Assembly: GCA_001689445.1 (NCBI GenBank)
Contig: LUJN01000031.1
Coordinates: 1-55,244 of the forward strand
DNA length: 55,244 nucleotides
Direction of reading: 5' to 3'
From: Bacteroidales bacterium M3
GTDB lineage: Bacteria; Bacteroidota; Bacteroidia; Bacteroidales; Muribaculaceae
Below, piece after piece: positions 16,576 to 24,369 of the stretch (positions are counted from its first letter, which is position 1; each line of letters begins with the position of its first letter). Below the pieces are notes generated by a model. It was not told the DNA's origin. It ran no database searches and saw nothing but the letters and a program-made list of their open reading frames with translations. A program made the position numbers and the translations under genes.

Positions 16576-17610
16576 CTACCGGCGTACGTTACATTCCACA
16601 TTCATGCCGGCTCTCAGGCGTTTCATATCGGCCGGAGGGGTCGATGGCGCAAACCGTATCTTGACTGGGATACGCTGCTCCACCTTCACGAAGTTGCCTG
16701 TCGAGTTGTCGTGGGGTATCGGGGTGTATTTGGAGCCTGTGGCGTTGGAAATGTTCTCGATATATCCCGTGAACTTTACCCCGGGGAGTGCGTCCACCTT
16801 TATCTCCACGCTGTCGCCCGGAGCCATGCGGGAGGTCTGGGTCTCTCGGTAGTTGGCCGTCACCCAAGTGTCGCCCGTGTCTACGACCGACAGCAGGGTC
16901 TGTCCCGGCTGCACGAGCTGTCCCGGCTGCACGTCACGACGCGACGCATATCCGTCGCAGGGTACTGTGATGACCGTGTAGCCGAGGTTGAGCATGGCGA
17001 GTTCAACGGCGGCCTGTGCAACCTCGATGGCGGCAGCGTTCTGTCCCACGCGATGGGTCTGCTGGCGGGCGGTCAGGCCGGTCGAGCCTTTCTGCCGTGT
17101 AAGGGTCTCGTGACGGGCTTTCAGGGCGAGATAGTTGGTCTCCACGGCGTCATACTGCTGCCGGGTGACCGCCTCCTCCTGCAGCAATACGGCATATCGG
17201 TCAAGCTCACGCTTTGCATTGGCGAGCAGGGCTGCCACCTCGGCCTGCGCCGACTCTGTGACGGTGATATCGTTGTTGACGGTCGATACGGCTGTTGTCG
17301 CCGCCTCTTTGCCGGCCATGGCGTTTTCAAGGTCGGCGCGTGCCTGGGCGAGGCGCAGGCGGAAGTCGGTATCCTCGATTATGACAAGTGTGTCGCCACG
17401 GCTTACGCGGGTGTAGTCGTCAAATCGCACCTCCTTTACAAATCCCTGCACGCGGCTGTTGACGGGGACGATGCGTTGGCACACCTCGGCATTGTCGGTA
17501 TAGGTCGATGAGGTGAATCCTGCAAATTTCCAGCCTACCCATCCGAGGCCGAGAAGTATAAGGGCTATCACACCGGCATTCTGCATCCGGCGACGTGTCT
17601 TCTGTTTCAT
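16576..17610 (-). CDS. Membrane fusion protein, EmrA/HlyD family
   Basis: A 344-residue periplasmic adaptor linking the inner-membrane pump to the outer-membrane channel. It has a basic N-terminus (KQKTRRRM), one membrane helix (about 13-32, VIALILLGLGWVGWKFAGF), and a lipoyl half-motif (VNSRVQGFVKEVRFDD). A helical hairpin spans about 85-195 and a second lipoyl/barrel half holds VPCDGYASRRDVQPGQLVQPG. Its start overlaps the TolC-like stop by 4 nt and its stop is 2 nt before the MFS gene: a tight operon. Confidence 0.93.
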   Translation of the reverse strand: MKQKTRRRMQNAGVIALILLGLGWVGWKFAGFTSSTYTDNAEVCQRIVPVNSRVQGFVKEVRFDDYTRVSRGDTLVIIEDTDFRLRLAQARADLENAMAGKEAATTAVSTVNNDITVTESAQAEVAALLANAKRELDRYAVLLQEEAVTRQQYDAVETNYLALKARHETLTRQKGSTGLTARQQTHRVGQNAAAIEVAQAAVELAMLNLGYTVITVPCDGYASRRDVQPGQLVQPGQTLLSVVDTGDTWVTANYRETQTSRMAPGDSVEIKVDALPGVKFTGYIENISNATGSKYTPIPHDNSTGNFVKVEQRIPVKIRFAPSTPPADMKRLRAGMNVECNVRR

Positions 17611-18923
17611 AATGTTCCTGCGATAAAATGGAGTTGATAATAGTAATATATTGCCTGTATGCTGGCGTTTACGAGCCGCACCCCGGCATCGAGCCGCGCG
17701 TTGGAGGCATCGAGCATGTCGGTAAGCAGGGCGAGCTGGTTGTCAAACCGCCGCGAGACAATGGTGTAGTTCTCGTTGGCGAGCTGTAGGTTCTTGCGCT
17801 CTATGTCAAGGCGCGCGAGGGCCTGGGTATATAGTGTGTAGGTCTCATTGATGTCGCGTCCTGTCTCGTCGATGGCCGCCTCATGGCGAGTGACGGCATG
17901 GCGTATCTCGCTGTCGGCCTTACGCACGGCCTTGTTAGCGGTGAACAGCGACGAAACGTTCCACTTGACGTTGACGCCGACAAACCACGCGTTGTAGTTT
18001 TTGTTGAGAGCGGGTACCTCAAATGTCACCGGCCCGAGGAAATTGTCGCCGGCGACTATACCTATCTTGGGCATATATCCCGCCCTTGCCAGTCGGCGAG
18101 AGGTCTCGGCAAGCTGCCGCTCGGCGTCTATGGCACGCAGTCTCACGGCATGGGTGCCGGCGGCTGATTGCCACTGTCCGATGTCGGCCGGTGTGCGGTA
18201 TTCCTCGGTCGGGACAGCGTTGATGTCGGTGATGATTTCGGTATCGGCGTCAAGGTCGAGCAGCGACACGAGATTGCTGTTGCATATCTTGGCTGAATTG
18301 GCTATTTCCAGGCTGTCATAGCCGAGAGACGACAGGCGCAGCTCGTAGCGGGTGATGTCGTTCTTGAGCACGATGCCCTGGCCGTGGCGGGCTTGCATCT
18401 CCTTGAGCAGCCGCCGTGTAAGGCCGATGTTCTCGTTGTAGACGGCGAGCAGGTTGCGGCATTTTGCAAGGTTGAGGTAGTTGGCCACGAGCTTCATGCG
18501 TATCTCGGCGCGTGTGCCGTCACGCGATATATCTGCAAGCGCGGCACGCCGCTCGGCAATCTCTATGCCGCCGGATATTGCGCCGCCTGTGAACACAGGC
18601 TGGTAAAGCTCCACGCTGAGCGTGTTGCTGAAGTGGGGGAGCGGGTCGCGTGTCGGGTGGGAGAAGTCGCGGTCGAGGATTGTGCCGTCGCCGAGATAGC
18701 TCAACGATAGCGATACGCCGATTTGCGGCAGGCGTGTGGCCTTTGTTGTCTCAATCTCCCTGCGGGCGACCTCCGTCGAGGCATCGGCCGCTGCAATCTC
18801 GGCGTTGTGCCTGTCGGCAATCTCAAACATCCGTCCTATTGTCATGGCGGACGGCTCGCCGGCTGCCATCCTCCCGGTGCACGCAAGCACAAGGATGGCG
18901 ACCGACAAAATGGATTTTGTCAT
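17607..18923 (-). CDS. TolC-family outer-membrane efflux channel
   Basis: A 438-residue outer-membrane factor with a signal peptide (residues 1-22, ending GRMAAGEP). It has two long coiled-coil blocks typical of OEP repeats: SLSLSYLGDG...VELYQPVFTGGAISGGIEIAERRAA in the first and VGVNVKWNVSSLFTANKAVRKADSE in the second. It forms the trimeric exit duct for the EmrA-like/MFS pump encoded downstream. First gene of the operon, it is preceded by a leader of about 270 nt with a small ORF and a hairpin plus T-run ending only 7 nt before the start codon. Confidence 0.93.
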   Translation of the reverse strand: MTKSILSVAILVLACTGRMAAGEPSAMTIGRMFEIADRHNAEIAAADASTEVARREIETTKATRLPQIGVSLSLSYLGDGTILDRDFSHPTRDPLPHFSNTLSVELYQPVFTGGAISGGIEIAERRAALADISRDGTRAEIRMKLVANYLNLAKCRNLLAVYNENIGLTRRLLKEMQARHGQGIVLKNDITRYELRLSSLGYDSLEIANSAKICNSNLVSLLDLDADTEIITDINAVPTEEYRTPADIGQWQSAAGTHAVRLRAIDAERQLAETSRRLARAGYMPKIGIVAGDNFLGPVTFEVPALNKNYNAWFVGVNVKWNVSSLFTANKAVRKADSEIRHAVTRHEAAIDETGRDINETYTLYTQALARLDIERKNLQLANENYTIVSRRFDNQLALLTDMLDASNARLDAGVRLVNASIQAIYYYYQLHFIAGTL

Positions 18924-18929
18924 ATCTTG

Positions 18930-18972
18930 AAAAAAGTTGCATAGCCACAGCCCGATGCATACATCGGCTATG
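18930..18972 (-). terminator. Possible attenuator before the efflux operon
   Basis: On the minus strand CATAGCC...GGCTATG encloses an alternative stem AGCCGATG / CATCGGGCT, followed by CAAC and six T. This resembles a rho-independent terminator inside the 5' leader of the tolC-like gene. The 3' arm GGCTAT could also pair with ATAGCC inside the upstream small ORF (19133-19128), giving a possible antiterminator. Function is inferred. Confidence 0.45.
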
Positions 18973-19060
18973 GGTAAATGAAATAAGAATGTGGTTGTCT
19001 GTGAATCTCGGGCAACAGGCGGTCGTCGCCCTAAAACAGGTCAGTTATAACAGTACCCCG

Positions 19061-19150
19061 TCAGTCGGGAACGTTCCAGAAAGCTGTCGGTAAGATCACC
19101 CCGGTCGTGTGCGCTGCTGTGGCGCAGGCTATAGTTGTAACGATTGGCAT
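19061..19150 (-). CDS. Possible leader peptide of the efflux operon (29 aa)
   Basis: An ORF from ATG at 19150 to TGA at 19061, beginning MPIVTTIACATAAHTT and ending FWNVPD. It lies between a -7 box (TAATTTTG at 19212-19205) and the hairpin in front of tolC and has an A-rich upstream region (GTCAAAAAACA). It matches no family I recognise and could be chance. If translated, its place suggests ribosome-dependent control of the hairpin, as in drug-inducible leaders. The rest of the 370-nt gap 18924-19293 holds a GC-rich hairpin (GGCGGC 19170-19175 with GCCGCC 19181-19186) and no other gene. Confidence 0.3.
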   Translation of the reverse strand: MPIVTTIACATAAHTTGVILPTAFWNVPD

Positions 19151-19204
19151 TGTTTTTTGACTGTCAGCCGGCGGCTCCCTGCCGCCGCATCGTCAATTGC
19201 ACCG

Positions 19205-19212
19205 CAAAATTA
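19205..19212 (-). promoter_or_regulatory. -7 box of the efflux operon leader
   Basis: The minus strand reads TAATTTTG, matching TAnnTTTG. The -33 region has only a weak TTTTCG. It gives a 5' leader of about 270 nt. Confidence 0.5.
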
Positions 19213-19293
19213 GGGAAAATTTCATTATCGCGAAAATATTTTTTCCGAACACAAACGTGTCGTGGGGCATTATATCTCTAAACGTTCTATCCC

Positions 19294-20505
19294 ATGAGAC
19301 AGATTATCAGCCATTTTACCGACGATGACCTATACAAGTTCACGATGTGTTGCGCCGTGATTGACAATTATCCTCGCGCGCAGGTCAAGTACTCGTTTTT
19401 TGACCGCAACAACACGGTCTATCCTCCGGGATTTGCCGCCGAGGTCGAGCGGCAGGTCGCGCTGTTGGAGGGGCTTGCCATCACCGACGAGGAGATAGGG
19501 TTTATGAAACACCGTTGCCGTTATATCCCCCTGTGGTTCTATGATTTTCTTAAAGGTTACCGTTACGACAGCCGGTGGGTGCGTGTGGCACAGGACGATG
19601 AGGGGCATCTGTCGATAGAGTTTGAGGGATATTGGAGCGACACGATACTTCTTGAGGTGAAAGTGCTCGCCATAGTGTCGGAGATGTATTACATGATGAC
19701 CGGGCAGACGGCGCGGCTTGACTATGGGCTGTGCTACGGCCGTTCATGTGACAAGGCGCGGCGGCTTATCGCAGCCGGATGCCGGTTCAGCGACTTTGGC
19801 ACGCGTCGTCGGGCGTCGTTTGAGGCGCAGGATACCGTGGTGAGGGCGATGAGCGAGTGTGCCGCCTCCATGCCGGATGCGCCCGGGCATTTTATCGGCA
19901 CGAGCAATGTGTATCTTGCGATGAAGTATGATTGTGTGCCTGTAGGCACGATGGCCCATGAACTTGTCTGCGCCATTGCGGGGATGTACGGGCCACAGAT
20001 GGCCAACCACCTTGCGATGGAGGCATGGCGCGCTACCTATCGCGGGGCACTCGGGACATTCCTCTATGACACGTATGGATGGGAGATTTTCAGTCTCAAC
20101 TTCTCGGAGGACTTTGCCAACATGTTCAAGGGGCTGAGGGTCGACAGCGGCGACAACCTCGACCAGCTTGAAAAGATTGAGCATAAATACCGCTCTCTCG
20201 GCATTGCCCCGCGCACAAAGCAGGTGGTGTTCAGCAACGGGCTTGATACCGACAGCGCGATAGCGATACAAAGGTCGGCGGCAGGACGTTGCTTGCCGTC
20301 GTTTGGCATCGGGACCCACTTCACCAACGACTTTCCGGGGGTGCGTCCGATGAATATCGTCATAAAGCTGCTTGCCGTAAAAATCACCGAGTCGTGGACA
20401 TTTTACAACGACACATGCAAACTCAGCGAGGACGCCGGCAAAAACACCGGCGACCCCGCTGTAGTGCGGCGCTTTATGGAGGCTTTACATATATCTAATG
20501 CATAA
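19294..20505 (+). CDS. pncB: Nicotinate phosphoribosyltransferase
   Basis: It joins nicotinate and PRPP to nicotinate mononucleotide with ATP use, the Preiss-Handler salvage entry to NAD. The 403-residue length is typical. Features include the N-terminal DDDLYKFTMCCAV, FFDRNNTVYPPGF, TSNVYLAMKYDCVPVGTMAHEL, whose His is the phosphorylated residue of the family, and FSNGLDTDSAIAI with GIGTHFTNDF for PRPP/nicotinate binding. No clear -7 box is visible upstream. The stop TAA lies inside a heptad array. It converges on the PepSY-like gene. Confidence 0.96.
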   Translation: MRQIISHFTDDDLYKFTMCCAVIDNYPRAQVKYSFFDRNNTVYPPGFAAEVERQVALLEGLAITDEEIGFMKHRCRYIPLWFYDFLKGYRYDSRWVRVAQDDEGHLSIEFEGYWSDTILLEVKVLAIVSEMYYMMTGQTARLDYGLCYGRSCDKARRLIAAGCRFSDFGTRRRASFEAQDTVVRAMSECAASMPDAPGHFIGTSNVYLAMKYDCVPVGTMAHELVCAIAGMYGPQMANHLAMEAWRATYRGALGTFLYDTYGWEIFSLNFSEDFANMFKGLRVDSGDNLDQLEKIEHKYRSLGIAPRTKQVVFSNGLDTDSAIAIQRSAAGRCLPSFGIGTHFTNDFPGVRPMNIVIKLLAVKITESWTFYNDTCKLSEDAGKNTGDPAVVRRFMEALHISNA

Positions 20506-20640
20506 TTCATAATGCACAATGCATAATGCAGGGTGCCCCGACATTATGCATTGGATATAAATTAATACATAATCAACTTATGCATTAAGAATTATGATTG
20601 ATAAAATTATGCATTATGAATTAAGAATTATGCATTATTT
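20497..20640. repeat. Two heptad arrays (AATKCAT type) between convergent pncB and PepSY-like genes
   Basis: From pncB the units AATGCAT, AATTCAT, AATGCAC, AATGCAT, AATGCAG read on the plus strand to 20531, overlapping the stop TAA. From the PepSY-like stop the units AATGCAT, AATTCTT, AATTCAT, AATGCAT read on the minus strand (20636-20609). Each array points away from its own gene. The AT-rich middle holds more degenerate copies. Confidence 0.85.
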
Positions 20641-21080
20641 TAATCGATCCGGAGGAAATTGCCGTCCTTGTCAAATATCAACTCGATGCCGTTTGAGAGG
20701 TCGACCTCATATTTGTTGTACTTGCGCTCTATCTTGGCCACGTACTGGACGGGATAGTTGGAGTTGACATAGGTGGTTATGCTTTGGGGCAGAATCGGGG
20801 TGGGGACAGCTGTTTGGGCTTTCTTGCAGGATATTTCCTGCCAGTTGCCCTTGGCGTCAAAGTCTATTTCCGCGCCGCTCGACAGGTCCACCTCATAATA
20901 GACCGAGAAGATATCGCGGTCTTTCTCCGCTTTCACAACCTTGTCGGTGGGGAAGAACTTGGCTATAAACATCCTTGCTGCCTTTGGAAGCTGTGACGGC
21001 TGTATTGCCTCGTCGGCGGCTGCGCTGAATGTGAGCGAGGACGCGATAAGGACTGCTGCTAAAAAGAGTATCTTTTTCAT
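20640..21080 (-). CDS. Secreted PepSY-like protein
   Basis: A 146-residue protein with a signal peptide (MKKILFLAAVLIASSLTFSAAADE). It contains two similar PepSY-like halves: KAARMFIAKFFP...YYEVDLSSGAEIDFDAKGNWQEI and ITTYVNSNYPVQYVAKIERKYNKYEVDLSNGIELIFDKDGNFLRI. Such proteins are common in the Bacteroidales periplasm or surface; related folds resemble beta-lactamase-inhibitor-like proteins. The function is not known. I start at 21080 (MKKIL); a GTG two codons upstream (21086) is less likely. Confidence 0.85.
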   Translation of the reverse strand: MKKILFLAAVLIASSLTFSAAADEAIQPSQLPKAARMFIAKFFPTDKVVKAEKDRDIFSVYYEVDLSSGAEIDFDAKGNWQEISCKKAQTAVPTPILPQSITTYVNSNYPVQYVAKIERKYNKYEVDLSNGIELIFDKDGNFLRID

Positions 21081-21148
21081 AAACACATATTTATAGGGTT
21101 AATATAGGTATAACGCTTTCACGGGGCGGATAGTTCTATGCGAGGGTA

Positions 21149-21180
21149 GTAGGGGCGCTATACATAGCGGCCGCCGCGAC
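21149..21180 (+). repeat. GTAG-headed palindrome (REP-like class 1), copy B
   Basis: GTAG, GGGCGCTA, loop TACA, TAGCGGCC, tail GCCGCGAC. It differs from the other copies at the 3' arm and tail. It lies between the DUF6048-like stop and the PepSY-like gene. Confidence 0.78.
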
Positions 21181-21189
21181 ATAATCCCG

Positions 21190-22122
21190 TCACTTTTCGA
21201 GGTCGGGGTTTTCGGGCTGCTTCTTCGACAGGGGGAGGGTGTAGATGAGGTTGATGGCTCCGGTGAATGTCGTGCCGCGTGTACCGTAGCCGGGGATGTA
21301 CCATGGCTTGCCGTAAGCGGCCTTGGATTCATGGAAGATGAAGTGGGCTTTCACTGCCCAGCCGAGGGAGAAGTTCTTGTATATCTTCACTTTCAGCCCG
21401 GCAAGCACCTCCCCATATCCCGTGGTGGAGCGTTGGGAGGGTACTGAAAACTTGTCTGTGTCGCCCCAATATCCCTGATTGATGGTCGCGTCGGTTATCT
21501 CATATGAGAAGTTGGTGATGCCGTAGCGCAGTCCGAGATACACTTGATAGGCAGGATTGGAGTTGTAGAGGAAATTGTAGTTGACGCCTATGCGGCCATA
21601 GACGGCCAACGGGCTGCGGTAGGTGAAATTGCCATCCTCCGGGGTGTTGTCGGCTGTGCCGACACCGATTTCCACGACAGGCTTTATCCAGTTGTGCAGG
21701 CTCAGTTCGGCCCACGCCTCACCGCCGCCATATTTGGAGCCGAAGGCACGCATCAGCGGGTCCCATACATTCAGCCCGATGCTGACGGCGTGCATCAGCG
21801 GATAGATGAGCCTCGGGGCTTTTGTCTGCACTGTGTCGGTGAATATGTCATGTCCGAGGGTATCGGTGAGTACCACGTTTCCGTCGGCGTCACGGTGTGA
21901 GCCAAATCCAAAGTGAGGGAGAGTGTCGTTGGCGATGTCGTGGAGCGTAGAGTCGGGACGCGTAGCCTTTGCCGGCGTGGGCTTTTTCTTGTCTTTCTTG
22001 TTTTTCTCCTGGATGACGGCGGGTCGCGTCGGCGTCACGGGAGTGACACGCCGCTGTGCCACAGCAACTCCCTGGAACAGGAGTAGCATGAGTGTCATCA
22101 GTATGGCGAGTCGGCATTTCAT
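21190..22122 (-). CDS. Outer-membrane beta-barrel-like protein (DUF6048-like)
   Basis: A 310-residue exported protein: signal peptide (1-22, LMLLLFQGVAVAQ), a low-complexity Lys/Pro/Thr stretch (about 25-60), then alternating amphipathic strands rich in Tyr and Gly (VYGRIGVNYNFLYNSNPAYQ, YLGLRYGITNFSYEITD, VLAGLKVKIYKNFSLGWAVK) that suggest a barrel. It follows a small lipoprotein by 10 nt; I associate this pair with DUF6452/DUF6048 of Bacteroidales, recalled rather than searched. Function unknown. It is the last gene of the DUF4199-GT2-DUF6452-DUF6048 unit. Confidence 0.72.
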   Translation of the reverse strand: MKCRLAILMTLMLLLFQGVAVAQRRVTPVTPTRPAVIQEKNKKDKKKPTPAKATRPDSTLHDIANDTLPHFGFGSHRDADGNVVLTDTLGHDIFTDTVQTKAPRLIYPLMHAVSIGLNVWDPLMRAFGSKYGGGEAWAELSLHNWIKPVVEIGVGTADNTPEDGNFTYRSPLAVYGRIGVNYNFLYNSNPAYQVYLGLRYGITNFSYEITDATINQGYWGDTDKFSVPSQRSTTGYGEVLAGLKVKIYKNFSLGWAVKAHFIFHESKAAYGKPWYIPGYGTRGTTFTGAINLIYTLPLSKKQPENPDLEK

Positions 22123-22132
22123 CGTGGCGGCG

Positions 22133-22648
22133 TTAGGGTTGGGGAGTCTGACGTGCTGTGCGGAAATAGATGCGTATCCGCTCTATATCCTGGTTGGTTA
22201 TCAACGGGTCGGTGACCTCCACCGACTCTATCAGATGGGTGGTGTAGGAGCAATCCTTGATGGTGTAGCGGAACATTGCCCCGCACTCCTCCGATGCGAA
22301 ATAGGGCGAGGAGTCGTAGGTGAAAGTCAGCGTGTCGTTGAGACGAGTGTCGCTTATAGCCTCCTGGTTGTAGTGGATGAAAAACGATGTCGAGGCGCGG
22401 TTGGCACGGAACGGTAGATAGACCGACGAGGCTGCCGCGTTGTTGAGCAGCAGCGAGTCGCCCGGCGCACCGACGCCTCCGATGGAGAGGGAGTCGACGG
22501 TAATCTCGTTGTGGGCCGAGTCGTCGTAGAATCCCGCCAAGGGGATGCTGCTCTGGTTGTCGTAGCATCCGGCGGTGTTGCACGACACGGCGGCGACGAT
22601 GGCTAAGGCCGCGATGGAGGATAATATGAGTGAGGGGCGCACTTGCAT
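22133..22648 (-). CDS. Small lipoprotein (DUF6452-like)
   Basis: A 171-residue protein with a lipoprotein signal ending AIVAAVSC (Cys23), then a compact beta-rich domain (STSFFIHYNQEAISDTRLNDT, YSTTHLIESV-like strands). I prefer ATG 22648, preceded by AAGGGGAG. A GTG at 22669 overlaps the glycosyltransferase stop as GTGA but would place seven residues before the signal peptide. It is encoded between GT2 and a barrel protein, 10 nt before the latter, so it may be a periplasmic or outer-membrane partner. Function unknown. Confidence 0.72.
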   Translation of the reverse strand: MQVRPSLILSSIAALAIVAAVSCNTAGCYDNQSSIPLAGFYDDSAHNEITVDSLSIGGVGAPGDSLLLNNAAASSVYLPFRANRASTSFFIHYNQEAISDTRLNDTLTFTYDSSPYFASEECGAMFRYTIKDCSYTTHLIESVEVTDPLITNQDIERIRIYFRTARQTPQP

Positions 22649-22665
22649 GGTCAATTCTCCCCTTG

Positions 22666-23637
22666 TCACGACAGGCTGTCGGCGGGTTTCATCTCCCGCT
22701 CTATCTCATAATGGTTGCGCCCGGGGGCGTTGCGCACGATGAGTTCGCCGAGAAATCCGGTGAGGAACAGCTGTGTGCCGAGTATCATCAGCGTCAGCGA
22801 TATGTAGAAATACGGGGAGTCGGTCACGAGACGGTAGGGTGCGCCGTGCCACATGGCGTAGAGTTTGGATGCGCCGACGATAATCACGGCGATGAATCCT
22901 AACAGGAACATCAGGCTGCCCAACAGCCCGAAGAAGTGCATCGGCTTGATGCCGAATTTTGACGTGAACCACAGTGTGGCGAGGTCGAGATAACCGTTGA
23001 CAAATCGGTCGAGGCCAAATTTTGTCGTCCCGTATTTCCTCGCGCGGTGCTTGACCACCTTCTCGCCGATTTTGGTGAATCCGGCATTCTTTGCCAGATA
23101 GGGTATATAGCGGTGCATGTCGCCGTAGACCTCAATATGCTTCACGACCTTGTTGCGGTAGGCCTTGAGGCCGCAGTTGAAGTCGTGCAGGTTCTTGATT
23201 CCGCTTACGCGTCGGGCGGTGGCGTTGAACAGCTTGGTGGGGATGGTCTTTGACAGCGGGTCATAGCGTTTCTGCTTCCATCCCGACACGAGGTCGTAGC
23301 CATCTTCGGTAATCATGCGGTACAGCTCGGGTATCTCGTCGGGTGAGTCCTGTAGGTCGGCATCCATCGTTATCACAACGTCACCCTTGGCGCGGGCAAA
23401 CCCTGTGTTGAGAGCCGGTGATTTGCCGTAGTTGCGGCGGAAGGAGACCCCTCCGATGGCGGGGTTGAGGGCGCGCAGTCCCTCGATGACCTCCCACGAG
23501 CGGTCGGTCGAGCCGTCGTTGATAAACAGTATCTCGTAGCTGAACCCGTGCTCGTCCATCACTTTCTTTATCCATGCGGCAAGTTCGGGCAGTGATTCCT
23601 CCTCGTTGTATAATGGGATGATTACCGATATATCCAT
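22666..23637 (-). CDS. Family 2 glycosyltransferase (DPM1/GtrB-like)
   Basis: A 323-residue membrane-associated enzyme that probably moves a sugar from a nucleotide donor to a polyprenyl phosphate at the inner membrane. The GT-A fold is clear: ISVIIPLYNEEESLPELAAW, FINDGSTDRSW and the metal-binding DAD (92-94) in TMDADLQDSPDEIPELY. The juxtamembrane helix is followed by two C-terminal membrane helices (about 237-262 and 280-305), as in GtrB/ArnC. It is 11 nt downstream of DUF4199, a pairing common in Bacteroidales. Confidence 0.92.
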   Translation of the reverse strand: MDISVIIPLYNEEESLPELAAWIKKVMDEHGFSYEILFINDGSTDRSWEVIEGLRALNPAIGGVSFRRNYGKSPALNTGFARAKGDVVITMDADLQDSPDEIPELYRMITEDGYDLVSGWKQKRYDPLSKTIPTKLFNATARRVSGIKNLHDFNCGLKAYRNKVVKHIEVYGDMHRYIPYLAKNAGFTKIGEKVVKHRARKYGTTKFGLDRFVNGYLDLATLWFTSKFGIKPMHFFGLLGSLMFLLGFIAVIIVGASKLYAMWHGAPYRLVTDSPYFYISLTLMILGTQLFLTGFLGELIVRNAPGRNHYEIEREMKPADSLS

Positions 23638-23648
23638 CTATGTCTCTG

Positions 23649-24191
23649 TTATTGTTTGTTTTGCGGTCTATATCCGCGTGCCCGGGCCAGCAATGCCATG
23701 AGAGCCGACAGCATAGAGCCGGTGAACACGTTGAAACTTATCATGCGTATAGATATTTCCACCGGGCCGGGCAACATGCCGTGCTCGCGCAGCAGGCGCA
23801 TTGTCTCGGCCGTCTCCTTGGCCTGCGGGAGCGGCGATGAGTCGAGTATGGCGAGCGATGCGTCTATCTGCTCCATCATAAAGTCGGGATGTATCCACTT
23901 CATGTAGATGACCGACACTGCCGCCGCGATGAGCGAGCCGCAGAGGAATATCATGATGCCGTACATCCACAGGGCCGAAAACAGCGCGTGGCCGTAGAGA
24001 CGGCAGTAATATATGCGCAACCATCGGTAGATGATGACCGGGACGCCAAGCATCAGGATGAAAGATACGATGCTAAGCACGGGGAAGTTCACCGAATAGG
24101 CCATGGCAAAGAACAACGCCGACAGGTACAGGCCGAAATAGAAGCCTGTGTCGGCGCCCTGGCGGTAAGCTGATGTATGGATGTCGGTCAT
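23649..24191 (-). CDS. DUF4199 membrane protein
   Basis: A 180-residue protein with four predicted helices (FYFGLYLSALFFAMAYSV, SFILMLGVPVIIYRW, ALWMYGIMIFLCGSLIAAA, and a C-terminal SFNVFTGSMLSALMALLARA) and a Met/Glu-rich loop between helices 3 and 4. This layout fits DUF4199, a Bacteroidetes family of unknown function usually next to a GT2 polyprenyl-phosphate glycosyltransferase, as here. First gene of a four-gene unit; a TATCTTTG box lies 21 nt upstream. Confidence 0.83.
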   Translation of the reverse strand: MTDIHTSAYRQGADTGFYFGLYLSALFFAMAYSVNFPVLSIVSFILMLGVPVIIYRWLRIYYCRLYGHALFSALWMYGIMIFLCGSLIAAAVSVIYMKWIHPDFMMEQIDASLAILDSSPLPQAKETAETMRLLREHGMLPGPVEISIRMISFNVFTGSMLSALMALLARARGYRPQNKQ

Positions 24192-24211
24192 TCTGGTGGT
24201 CTTATCGCCCG

Positions 24212-24219
24212 CAAAGATA
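24212..24219 (-). promoter_or_regulatory. -7 box of the DUF4199-GT2 unit
   Basis: The minus strand reads TATCTTTG directly after TTAATTAAGG. The region where -33 should be is occupied by a heptad array (24228-24255). The TPR gene at 32.1 kb has the same arrangement. Confidence 0.65.
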
Positions 24220-24227
24220 CCTTAATT

Positions 24228-24255
24228 AATTCATAATTCATAATTCATAATGCAT
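24228..24255 (+). repeat. Heptad array upstream of DUF4199
   Basis: AATTCAT three times and AATGCAT once on the plus strand, reading outward from the DUF4199 start. It faces the array at 24334-24369 across a spacer of about 78 nt. Confidence 0.85.
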
Positions 24256-24333
24256 AATTGCTGCCTCGCGGGTTTTATGGGGGAATGTTGCCTGATTATG
24301 CGACGTTCACCAGAGGATTGTCCACTGGAGATA

Positions 24334-24369
24334 GTGCATTATGAATTGTGCATTATGAATTATGCATTA
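24334..24369 (-). repeat. Heptad array at the stop of the barrel protein gene
   Basis: On the minus strand T + AATGCAT, AATTCAT, AATGCAC, AATTCAT, AATGCAC; the first bases are the stop TAA of the gene at 24367-25185. It points away from that gene and is inverted relative to 24228-24255. Confidence 0.85.

Noticed and set aside
16552..17511. A 319-codon plus-strand open frame opposite the EmrA-like gene
   Set aside because: The EmrA-like frame has lipoyl motifs and operon spacing; the antisense frame has none.
20497..20640. Insertion-sequence ends between pncB and the PepSY-like gene
   Set aside because: The inverted look is due to two heptad arrays pointing at each other from convergent genes; there is no transposase and no target duplication visible.
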